A stretch of 42,500 nt of DNA from Chrysomallon squamiferum (taxonomy: Eukaryota > Mollusca > Gastropoda > Neomphalida > Peltospiridae), in contig CM022679.1 of NCBI GenBank assembly GCA_012295275.1, forward strand, positions 21,716,610 through 21,759,109, written 5' to 3'. A model generated the notes under the pieces. The model had not been told where the DNA came from. It was given only the letters and a program-made list of their open reading frames with translations, and ran no database searches. The position numbers and the translations under genes were made by a program. Within the stretch, counting starts at the first letter, position 1. Every line of letters begins with the position of its first letter. Shown one piece after another: positions 24,216 through 37,993 of the stretch.

Positions 24216-25320
24216 AACGTAGAAGAAAATTGACAAGATATTTTGCACCTACTTGAGACGAGGCTAAATTCTGGTTGATTCAAATCGACTGATTTGATAA
24301 TCCAGAGTCATTTCTCGACGGGCGCAAATAAAACAGGAGATGAAGAAGGAAAAGCGAAGTGTAATGAAATGTTTAAAAGATGTCTCGGGAGAAAAGAGCA
24401 GGCACAGAAAAATCAGTTACCGGATTTAACTGGTTCAGTAGCTTCATTTTCCCATTCCAGCAACTGCTCCATACCGAGTATTTCAAACTTGTTAAAAGCA
24501 GTAAGGAAAAAAAATTAAAAATAAAATATGTATTCAGAGCAGTTATATTTAATGACGTTATGATATGAGAAATATTAATGTGACACTGAAATAACGCGAT
24601 CTTAATAAATAAATGCCCCCCAAAAAAGGAGAAGAAAGAATGAGATAAAGATATTTATTAAAGAACATCAGTTATTAAAAAAAAAAAAAAAAAAAAAAGC
24701 GTGTCTGGATATTGCTTGGTGTTTCGCGTCTATGATTTGATGAACGGTTTTTATTATAGTCGCATTAATCTATCACACTTCTTGATGAGTTTTGAAAAAC
24801 CATTATCAAGTTAACAGAAGACCATATTATAATGAAGCATGACATCACTCGAGGTAAATGCAAAGCTCTTAGCTATGGTCGTACATAATAATAATAATAA
24901 TACCTAAAACGTACTTTATTTTCACATATCTGATTTTGTTTTAAAGATATACATCATATACTTCTACACCAAAAAGACAATAAAAGTTATTGAAACATTC
25001 ATGGATTTCCAAAAGATCGGCCAACAGAAGCAATATCGTTCACAGAAGCAATTTGTTAACTGCACGTAATCCTTTTTGTCGACATTGTTAAAACTGGATC
25101 CTTCGGATTAATGGGCAATCGAGGTTGCAAATGAGTAAATATATATGTAGAAAATAATAGGTTATAAATGTCTGTAAAATATCACACACATGTGTGTGTG
25201 TGTATGTGTGTATATATGTATAATTTTAAATTTAAATGACAATATACATCGTCTTTATAATCTTTTTAAGTGTAATAACTGATCAGACGGAACGAAACCA
25301 GAGCTATTCTTTGGAGCATT
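24214..25320. other. AT-rich intergenic DNA
   Basis: Poly-A at about 24676-24698 and a (GT)n(TA)n patch near 25190-25220. No gene recognised. Confidence 0.5.
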
Positions 25321-25325
25321 TTAGT

Positions 25326-25620
25326 AAAACGAAATGATATATGAACGCCATTTCCTTCCGTATAATTACGTAAAAATATGTCTTGACTTTTCCTCTTTTA
25401 ATAATTCATATTCAGCTTACCGCAGACGATTTCATGGCGTCGTAAAACAGCCAATGGGAGGACTCGTTTCATCGCGTAGTAATTTATACCTCATTAACGA
25501 CGGCCAGGAATTCTTGTTCCTTTGCGCAGCTCGTATCATTTCCTTGAGCCCAGGCAATCAATATCCTATCGGTTCTCTGCAAGAAATTATCTTCCCATTT
25601 TGCTAACCTATTAAAGTCAA
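25326..25620. promoter_or_regulatory. GC-richer island with CCAAT box
   Basis: CAGCCAATGGGA at 25448-25459 is a strong NF-Y-type site. The first 48 bp resemble 30747-30794. A 90-codon ORF spans the island but shows no known domain. About 2.6 kb upstream of gene B. Confidence 0.3.
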
Positions 25621-28049
<2,429 letters not shown>

Positions 28050-28232
28050 CTCTGACGTCATCATCAGTTCTATTTTAAGCCGTCCAACCGGTTGTTCCCG
28101 CTGAAGGTGAGACGATCTCAGGTGAGTCGTACAATACAGGTATGGAAGTCTCTTCACTCACTGTGACAGTAAGCGACGGAGGAGAATTTTGAGACACGTG
28201 AACCACGCCGCCACCATTTTGCCCTCAGAAAA
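28050..28232 (+). promoter_or_regulatory. Gene B proximal promoter / 5' leader with CRE and E-box
   Basis: TGACGTCA, a perfect CRE, lies at 28053-28060, 173 bp before the start codon. CACGTG, an E-box, lies at 28195-28200. Base composition rises sharply in G+C here, as expected at a promoter/first exon. An in-frame TAA at 28170-28172 shows the segment is not coding for gene B. No TATA box is evident. Confidence 0.5.
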
Positions 28233-28431
28233 ATGGGTTCGGGACAGTACTGTATGCTGATTTTGATTCTGTTCATTCTCCTCGCCGCGTTTGGTCTCAA
28301 TATCGTGGGAATTCTAACCGACAACTGGTCCGAAGTGAAAACGGTGGACGTTAACATGAACACTACGATGAAAAACAACTGGAATTACCACTACGGCATG
28401 TGGAGGCGTTGTTTTGACACCGTTCCCGAAG
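28233..28431 (+). CDS. Gene B, first coding exon: divergent CACNG/claudin-like four-TM protein
   Basis: The exon encodes 66 codons plus one base. Residues about 6-28 are a strongly hydrophobic TM1. TDNW (29-32) supplies the family Trp, sequons occur at N31 (NWS) and N43 (NTT), and GMWRRC (55-60) is the GLWxxC signature. The start ATG has A at -3 and G at +4. An in-frame TAA at 28170-28172 lies upstream with no ATG between, so the start is well supported. The donor is G|GTAACAT at 28432, phase 1, the same phase and relative position as in gene A. The frame stays open to 28541 but that extension is intronic. Compared with gene A the TDYWLY motif has become TDNWSE, so this may be a CACNG1/6-like, TARP-like or more general claudin-like paralogue. 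Family membership is fairly sure; the subtype is not. Confidence 0.82.
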
Positions 28432-29769
28432 GTAACATATTTTATCTTTTTTTCTACATCTTGATAGGGGGGTTTATTTTGCCATGCGTATTTGCATCTA
28501 GGTTATCCGACAATGGCTCTATCTCCGCGCGGAATTATTAACAATATTATTACACGTCTCTATCATGATTGTGACAACCTCGCTTTGGAAGTGTGCTTAG
28601 CTTTAGTTCTTCGAGAAATCGATACGTGGATGGTTAGTTATCGAGGTCACGGCAACAAAAATGCAGCTTTGCTTGGTAACCGCGAACAATCAGTTTTCGT
28701 CAGTTATTTTATTTCGCAGTCCGCTGTGGTGACATATTATGTAAACGTTACATTTCATGGATTTATTTTATTGCTAATTTTTGAAATTGTTTTCTCTCGC
28801 AACGACTGTCTTATTATTCGACTAGTAGATCGTAGAATTTACAATAATTTATAAATCAAATTCACACACAGAGAGAAAATCACTAATGTTTTTTTTTTTT
28901 TCTTATTTAATTTTAAGCGTTGGTAACGCGTGGTTAATTATTATCGGGGGCGGAAGTATTTAGACGATTCCATTATTTCTGTTATCGATTTGTCAGAGAG
29001 AGACAGATTATTATTTTTGTCTTGAAAATATTGCTTTGTGCAACCGAAAAGATTTAAAAAAAAAAAAAAGGATCAAATATTAAATTTTATAACAAGTGAA
29101 TCACGATCTTTTTTCTTGAAGATGGCAGAATTATTATTATTTATTTATTTATTTTTTTTTTTTCCTGGGCTTCTTTGAGTTCTTGTAACGATGTCGAAAA
29201 GAGAAGGCACACTTAACTATACGTACAATTATTTAATTATAAATCTTGTCACACATTTAACATTAGATTCAGGCTTTTCCTATTTGACCTATAAAAAAAT
29301 CTGTGACACAGTGGGGTGGGGGGGACCCTTTGTTTAACGGAGGCAGAGGGTTGCTTTGCCCTACATTTTACAGAGATAAAAATACAAGTCACAATTTCTC
29401 CTTGCATTTCTGTGTTTCACTAGAATTTGAGAGAGCTGTTAACTCAGTGAGTCGAACGCCCATGAACAGATAACAAAAATCTAAAATAAAAACATTAAAA
29501 AAAAAAAAAACGTGTTTGAAAACACCAGTATATAAAGTGAGATTTTAATACTGTTAGGTGATGAAAGAATGACTGTCTCAGTTGTATGTTTGATGCATAA
29601 ATTAGTCATTTTCGCTAAAACGCAGCCCTACTTAGTCATGTAAAATAAATGTGATTATATTATGATTCAATATATACTTACTATACGAGAGAAGAAAAAA
29701 GGCGGAGACGTCACTGAATTAGTATTTAAAATTAATTATCACTAGAAATTAAAACATAATAATGATTAT

Positions 29770-29786
29770 GACAACAACAACAACAC

Positions 29787-29834
<48 letters not shown>
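29770..29834. repeat. (AAC)n(AAT)n microsatellite
   Basis: Triplet run in gene B intron 1. The preceding 28542-29769 is otherwise AT-rich intronic DNA with nothing recognised. Confidence 0.9.
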
Positions 29835-29835
<1 letters not shown>

Positions 29836-30269
29836 TTATTACGTCACAGTCTATTTTTCTTCTCTTAGCGGAAATATATCTCTTTATACATACCTTCCCT
29901 TAGGCTGGAAAGAGCATACCTTTGACAAGCCAGTTGTGGTGTATTAGGTGAAATGTACTTTATAAAAGAATGCTTAAAGAAGTTTCCTTTTTCTTAATAA
30001 GCAAAAATAGCCCACGGCGACATCTCAATTCTGGTTTCATTGCAGGAAAATAAATTTTAAAATAATCTGGGTTAAGACAAACTGAAAAATTACTTCTAGG
30101 ACTGTACCAGCCAGCTGTGCTGTTATGTTTTACTAGCGCAAAAACATTTGCGGTGGCAGGGAAAATAAATTTGTATTAAAAGCATTATGGGCTGGCTACA
30201 TTTCATGTTATACCCAAAGTCCGATATTTAATTTACCCATCTCTGTCAGAACAGTGTGTCTACTTCGAA

Positions 30270-30410
<141 letters not shown>

Positions 30411-30649
30411 CAGAATAAATAAATAATTATCAACACCTCTAACATAAAATATTTTAAGCCATCGTAAAACAAACCCGTTATACCTGTTACATTAACAGGA
30501 AATTGTTGTTTCAGTTCAGACATTCATTTGCATACTGCATTGTTGCAAGCTTACTCGTCGGTGTTAATTTACAAACACATTCATTAGCATTACTGTGGCA
30601 TTATGCCCTGGAGCCTGGTCTCCGTGGGATTGACACTGTTGTAGTTGTA

Positions 30650-31106
30650 AGTAATACATGTGTTAGGTTTCGTGCGCGCCTGTGTGTGTTTTCAATAGCA
30701 TGGTAATGCCATTGAGTTTGTAAGTAATATTAGTAATATTAATAACAAAACGAATTGATATATGAATACTATTTCCTTCCATATAACTGCATAATGCTGT
30801 AAATTTTGTAAATAATAATATAAATTTAATGAATGATATATGTCTTTTAGTTGCAACCACTGAGTAATACTTTACATGCATGCATACACACATACATACA
30901 CGCATACACACTCATGCACATACACATACACACACATACATACATACATACATACATACATACATACATACATACATACATACATACATAAACAAACACA
31001 CATACATGCATACATACATACATACAAGCATACATGCATACACATATACTTACACACACATGCATATATACATACACAGACAGGCACATACATACATATA
31101 CATACA

Positions 31107-31158
<52 letters not shown>

Positions 31159-31700
31159 CACTCACACACAAACATACATGTTTACTTTCCACAACCACTC
31201 AAGGACATTAAAAGTACCCGATAAAATTTGTAAGTAATATTAATAAATATTTATATTTTCTTTTTTGTAAAACCACTCACTGATTAAGTTGTATTTATCA
31301 GATTGTATAAGTAACATTAATACGTAACTCTTTGTGATTTTTGTAACCACTCATTGATTAGGTTGTATTCAGTAGAATTTAAAGCAATATTATTACGTAA
31401 GTGTTTGTGATTTTTGTAATTTCTTAACTGAAATTATTCTACTCAGAAAAATATTGTAAGTAGTATTAATACGTAATTGTAATTTTTGTAACTGCTTACT
31501 GACATTATTATATTAAACATAATTTCTAAGTAATATTAATACGTAAATTTATGCTTTTTGTAACCATTTTCTGACATTACTGTTCTGAACAAAATAAGTA
31601 ATATTAATACGTATCTGTTTGTGCCTTTTTGTAACCTCTTACAGACATTGCTGTTCTCAGCACAGTTTGTAAGTAATTTTAACAGTATTATATGTAGTTA
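30650..31700. repeat. Degenerate 68-77-bp minisatellite split by (CATA)n/(CA)n
   Basis: TAAGTAATATTAATACGTAA-like unit starts lie at 31231, 31308, 31381, 31457, 31527, 31595 and 31670. Each unit also has a TTTTTGTAACCACT-like middle and a GACATT-CTGTTCT-like end. Related starts occur at about 30647 and 30719. The tetranucleotide tract 30874-31190 interrupts the array. Confidence 0.75.
30874..31190. repeat. (CATA)n/(CA)n microsatellite
   Basis: CATA tetramers passing into CA dinucleotides. It gives spurious His/Thr or Cys/Val ORFs. Confidence 0.95.
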
Positions 31701-31978
31701 CGTGTATCCCGTAGATAGCGTAATGGTTGTCTTTATTATACCCATTGAAATAAGGAAGTATTATTAAATGCATATTTTCCCCTGTAAGCACTGAATAGAG
31801 CATATTTATATGTATTATTAATATTAATGCATAGCTGTATGCTGTTTATGACCTCTTATTATACCTAATACTTTAAGTGCTATCCAATTCAATACTTTGA
31901 ATAAGCACTCGATATAGTGCAATGGTAAACTCTATTCTACCTAATCAAAATTTCTAACGTTTATAAATTCAGAACGTT

Positions 31979-31979
31979 G

Positions 31980-32023
<44 letters not shown>

Positions 32024-32080
32024 TTGTATTAATATTATATATGTGTGTGTGTGTGTGTGAGTGTGTGTGTGTGTGTATGT
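31979..32080. repeat. (CA)n(TA)n...(TA)n(TG)n inverted repeat
   Basis: A CA run, TA run, short spacer, TA run and GT run are arranged so the two halves are complementary, giving a potential hairpin about 80-100 nt long. Confidence 0.85.
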
Positions 32081-32099
32081 TTGTGTAGTTAGCTCTACG

Positions 32100-35000
32100 T
32101 ACTGAATTTATAATTGTATATATACATATATATATTTTTTTTTAATATATAATCACTCTACAGCTATGTCATCAATTGGTTGACATTTTGTTTGGGAAGT
32201 AAAGGTTTAACTTTACCGTTCTGACTGGAACAGTTAACAGATGATAACAGAACGACTCAGCGGCTCTTTGCTCTCCATTAATAATCTAACTTATCTAACT
32301 TTCAATAGAGAATGGATGAAGACTTCCTGACACTGTGACTAAAATTCAGTTTCTTCGTAATTAGCCTGTTATAACAACCTTGACGACTTTTGTTTCTCAT
32401 TTCGTGTCTGATCATTTTCATATACATGTCTCCATGATGTTGTAATAGTAAATTTCGTATGTGTTATTTCTACTTAAATGATACATGTTTGCCTCTTGAA
32501 TCTCAGACGTTAAAAATACAAAGACTATATGCGTACATGGTATGTTTATAATAGTTAGAAATGTTTCTGAATTTCTAAATTTCAAAATCTTTAAATTCGT
32601 TTCTTTCCAGTGAGTTTGATAGTGGTGTATCTGAGGTAATATGTCCCTGTTTATGAGAAGGTATACATTAAATATCCTATGCTGTAAATCGATAAGAATA
32701 ACTACTAAGTGTTTGCCACCCAGTAATACAATTAAAATATACTTTCTTTCTGTTTTATATAATTAAATAGTAAAGGATAAAGAATAAATATAAGAACGCT
32801 AAACATAAAATAAAATAAATTATTCCCATTTTGACATGTTCGATGAACAGTTTAAGGTATTTTATTGATTACTATCTGTACTCACGACATGATCTTTAAA
32901 AAACAACAACAACTAAAACGTGACGTCTATCGAGTAGAAATTACATCTAGAATACGAACGCTTTGTTGTTTTTCTGATTTTCTTTACGTAGAATGTTTAA
33001 TATTACTAACAAATGCCGAATCGACGAGACATGTATTTATTTTGGTGTAGTACTTTCTTTTTTTTAATTCTTTTTATTCTTTTCGTGCGTGTATTTTATA
33101 ACGTGTATTTTATAACGTCTTCGAATATGTCAAGGTGACACGCTTTCTCTTTCCTTATTACACAAATACAAGATACATCAGGAAGTATGTTAACGGTTAT
33201 TTACTTGGGTAAGTTGAGAATGTTACATATAATGAATTATATTATTTTTCATTTAGCAGCTCGTTCGTGTAAGGCTTGGAAATAAGAATCCTCGTTACAA
33301 TGAGAAGGGGCGTGGTTTAGCAACACACCTTTTTATTTAACGTAATTGTAGAACATTCTGGTAGCTCGTCGGATTTGTTTGAGAATTCTTTGCATGCTAA
33401 TCAGAGCATGATCTTGAATAGGAAATACCACTGAAAACACCGTACTGAACATACATCTTGTTCACCCAACACTCGGGTTAAAAAAATTAGAGAAAAAGAA
33501 GAAGAAGAAGAAAAAGGAAGTACAGTTGACATTTCTCAAATAAATATCTATGAATGGAAGCAGTCAACAGTATTTGATCCCTGTGCTGTGATATGTATGT
33601 AATATGGATAGATGAGTGTTAGTGTGTGAGTAAGGGTGAGAAATGACAGCACACACACACAGACACACAAATTAATCACGTTACAACTATAGATTTTTTA
33701 GCTCATGGCTATCATACAAAAATGTAACTGTTACTAATGACATAACAACAACAACAAAAAAAATATGTAAAAAAGGTTTTCTTACTGTTACTAAAGGAAC
33801 ATTAGTATTAGACTCCAGAGTAAATATTTTAATTTACCTGCTTTATGGATTAAATTAAATGTTTGTGTAATTAACGACACGGTTATTTTAGGGCAGTGGC
33901 GCCATCTTATTAGTCATGTGCAGTTTTCACTGCAGTTTAAAGACATCAGAGAAACAAGGCTAATTACACAGACTTGTAATGTTAGTGTTATCAAGTGTTT
34001 AAAGTATACCTGTTTACAAATCTGAATGTGTTTAGTGTAATTCGAATTCATTTTTTTATTTTATTTTATTTTATTCTATTTTATTTTATTAAGAGAAATA
34101 TATATATTACTAGTAATAACAAATGCGCATGTAAACCAAAGATACTGCGATATCACTTCATAAAGATAAATATAGCTACACAAACAAAAGAAAGATAGAA
34201 AACACCTTTAATAAGCTGCCTTCCAAAACAAAATTTAGTGATTTTATTCTCGAAAAAATAAACTTAAATTACTCAAATAAAATGTGTTTTGTATTGACTA
34301 GGGCTGTCAAAAAACATCATCATGATCGTAATCAACAACAACTGCAACAACAACAATTTAACAACTTCAGGTTGTGAAGACCAAAATAATCAAATTATTT
34401 TTTATTGTACATTTTTATTTACTGTTTTATGTTAGCCATAGATTTCGGGCCTCTAAGTATAACTTTGTAAAATGGATCTTTCCTGTAATGTCATTCTACA
34501 TACCGAAGATGGATAAAGCTTACTTAGCTTGATGGGATTTGAAACATAGTATTAAGTTTCCCCAAAGATATTTATCTCATTCAGAAATAACATTTTTTTA
34601 TTTTTTTAAATTGATTATAAAATTCGGGTATGTTTTAAAGAGCTTGAGAGGAGTTAACAGGTAGTAACCAGTGCACTCCTAAATATTCTTAAAATGTGTC
34701 ACTGTTTATGAGAGTGATGACTGTTCATTTCTTTGTTATGAAAATTGTTCCCAAATTACGTTAACGCCCTCCATTTCTGAAATACTGAAGCTCGTTGAAT
34801 AACGACTTTTAAAACTGGAGTGTGTGCTTCTGCGTATAAAAAACCCATTAATGGGCGATACCATGTCGTGCACTGAATGTGATATGCAAATTGGAATTAT
34901 CAAATCTTTAACGTGCGATAGCTGAAAACTGAAAATGCGTCAACGTAGTTGGCTCGTAATCGTAGGATATGTTTAGCTGTTTATAGCAGTTGCACATCTT

Positions 35001-35339
35001 CATTATACACTCAGTATAGCCAACTTTATGTTTCAGTCGATTTTTGTTAATGTTAGAAAAATAAAACTATTTTAGTCACTCTTTAGTCTCAAGAAGATTT
35101 AGGGATTGGCTTTATTTATGAACCTACGACGTCATAGAATCAACAAAACAGACGACACATTTAGACTTCATTGCATTTTTTGTTGTTTATCGTAAAATTT
35201 AATGTCTTTTAACGAAGTTGAAACGGAATCTCAAGGAAGAAAAAAAAAAAAAATGAGACAGAAGTAAAACAAGAATTGTCCATTTAAGAAAATGATTTTT
35301 GATTACAGACTCAGATTTATTTTTTTCTAATCAAAGCCC
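32100..35339. other. Gene B intron 1, AT-rich interior
   Basis: Unique AT-rich DNA with minor repeats: (GAA)n at 33497-33512 and (TTTTA)n at 34050-34088. A 14-bp duplication GTGTATTTTATAAC lies at 33089-33116. No exon recognised. Confidence 0.5.
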
Positions 35340-35930
35340 AGACCGTCTGAGATTACGTAATCATTACAGGAAACGTCATATTGCGTCACCGCCCACATCA
35401 CTTTTCACTCGTTAACAAGTAATCGCTCGCGGGCCTGACCCGAACAAAGACTCGAGTGTTTTCTGTTGCGTCCATTGTATCTCTCTGAACACGCACAGCC
35501 GGCGTATCGGCGTATCATAATATCAAATGGGAATTAGTTTTACTCTGCACCTACTTTGTGCTAGCAATAATTAAGACCCTCTTTGACATGTTATCTTTAT
35601 CCAGATAGCTCTCGAGACCCATCGGCTATCGATTTGCGCCGAAATGCGGTGTCTGCGGTAATGTAATTCTCTCCCAGTGTCCGACGCTCCGCGGTTTAGA
35701 CATGCGCCATCTAATTTACGAATTCGATGCTTGTGTCGATCACCGGCGCGGTCCCATTGTAATGGAACGTTGATTCAACCGATTGTGAGCGGGTGAAACT
35801 TGTTCCTGTGTTAGCTTACAATTTCGGTGAATTGCTGGTAAACGGGTGATCTCGTTTGATTAGTTCTGGACTTCTGATCTGAATGCTCGGACGATTTTTC
35901 ACGATTTATTTCGTCTGTTGTGAGTAATGT
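35340..35930. promoter_or_regulatory. Large repeat-poor intronic island (candidate enhancer)
   Basis: ATTACGTAAT (perfect PAR-bZIP/C/EBP-type palindrome) lies at 35352-35361, followed by CRE-like ACGTCA and GCGTCA. Three GATA-type motifs occur within 35591-35608 (TTATCT, TTATCC, AGATAG), and TATCGAT near 35626. Many CpGs, no microsatellites, no convincing ORF. The strongest enhancer candidate in gene B intron 1. Confidence 0.4.
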
Positions 35931-36544
35931 GCTTCAAAATCGAATGGTCACTTGCAATTGTTAGCAGTAGTGATGGCATACAACGACGGCTGCATCGGTG
36001 GTAACGTCGTATATAGATTTAACTTCGTGACTGTTTTGTTCTTGTTGTTTTAAAGATTTTTTTAAAATTATTATTCTTGTTAGGAGCTGCTTTTATTCAT
36101 CATTTTGTCTTATCTTTATTTCTGATGCAAAAATCCTGAAATGGATTTCTAATTTAATGAGTTCACTGAGTTTAATTTTATCTAACAGTACCTGCGATAT
36201 GAGGTGAATCACCAAACCACATAAAACGCATTCCGGTAAAGAGTTCATTTGAATTTCACTTGGATCTATAAAAAGTTAAACTATTTCATTGCTAAATCAG
36301 CCCGTCTTAAGACAGCCGTTACCTGACTAGTTAATATAAATGAAGTATTTTGACCTTGCAGGTGTTCGAGGCCTCGAGTAATGGCATTTGACAGAATACA
36401 TTACAGTTTGCCCTACCCAACTGAATTTGATATATAGATATTTCTACTCTGTATTACACAGTTTAAGTCTCGAATAACGATTGATGCTAATTACTTACGT
36501 ATTCATTCTGATTTTGTTTTATTGAAATTAATTAATGAACAGAC

Positions 36545-36746
<202 letters not shown>

Positions 36747-37079
36747 CGTGAATGTGCGCGCGTGTGTATATGTCTGAAACATTTAATTCTATATATGTGT
36801 GTATTAACTTAGTGTCTACGTGTTACAAATTTCAACTGAATATTTTTCCTTATAAGAAAATCCTGTTGACCAGTTTAATCACACATACTGCACAGTCTTC
36901 AACCCATCTTTGACAGTTTGATTCCAAACGTAGATAAAATATTCGTGACGGAGAGAACGCAATGCAGGTCAGAAGAAAATGAAGAAGAAGAAGAAGAAGA
37001 AGGAGAAGATACGCGAAACGAAACTTCTTTCCTGATTGGACATCGTCTGGCATCGACCCACAGAAACTTAATTAGAGCC

Positions 37080-37320
37080 AGGTGCCTCTCGTGACTATGC
37101 CATTATCTCTGACTATTACTGCGGGCTCGAGATCGCGTGCCGTGGCCTGACATCACGACTCTGACCTTGACCGGCTGCCATGATGCGCGTCGTGACCTCG
37201 GTGACGTAGGATTAGCAGAAATGCCAGACAGAAATCTTGAAAGAACTTCGGCAATCAGAAAATTAAACCATTGTATATTGAAGAATGAAAAAGGAGCTTG
37301 GCATTTCAAGCGTTTAAGCG
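37080..37320. promoter_or_regulatory. GC-richer intronic island with ERR/NR5A-type site
   Basis: TCAAGGTCA on the minus strand (37162-37170) is the extended nuclear-receptor half-site of ERR and NR5A. A further TGACCT lies at 37193-37198 and TGACGTAG at about 37202. Short ORFs are unassigned. Confidence 0.35.
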
Positions 37321-37961
37321 GTTTTTACATCAATAGGATGCGTTAACAATGAGGAAAGAAAAGAAGTGATATTATTTTGGACTTAATAAAAAAAAATTAA
37401 AAAAAAAAAATAAGAAAAAATGTTGGGCTGGGAAATCGTTATTGATTACGTTGTAATCACAAAATTGTAATATTGGAGAAAGCTAAGTTTTTGGAAAGCT
37501 TTAACGATTAAACACAAAACAGAAATGTTAATATTAAGAAAACAAATAAAAATATAATAAGTAAAAAATAAATATAGGAGGCATTTAGGTACATGAAATC
37601 ATTTAGAACATGTTAAACATCACAAAATCGATCATTGTAGTTTCAGCGAACTTTAACAATTTGCGGTTTCTATAAGTAGGCTAATAAAAAAGGTAACGAA
37701 TAAATTTATAATAATCATATAATACTGCATCAGGGATTTGTTGATTTCAGCATGAAACACTTGTTAACTGCAGAAATAAGTGTTCTCAAGTGTTTACTGA
37801 CGGTTAGTGCCGTTATGAGTCTGCGCGTGTGATACTTAGTCATTCTAAAACTAAACAGTGAGTTTTAGAGATCTCGCATATAACGATACTTTTCTGTTGT
37901 GTTCTCTATGAATCTAAAACTATTAATTTAACTAGGACATTTTTAGTTTTTTTTTTTTTTT

Positions 37962-37993
<32 letters not shown>

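Noticed and set aside
28432-28541. Extension of the gene B exon 1 frame to a stop at 28541
   Set aside because: The GT donor at 28432 lies at the family's conserved phase-1 intron position, and the extension is unlike a claudin/CACNG loop.
29440-29470. TTCGACTC T-loop-like motif on the minus strand
   Set aside because: The flanking bases do not form a T stem and no box A is present, so it is not a tRNA gene.
30876-31237. His-Thr and Cys-Val repeat ORFs
   Set aside because: Direct translation of (CATA)n/(CA)n microsatellite.
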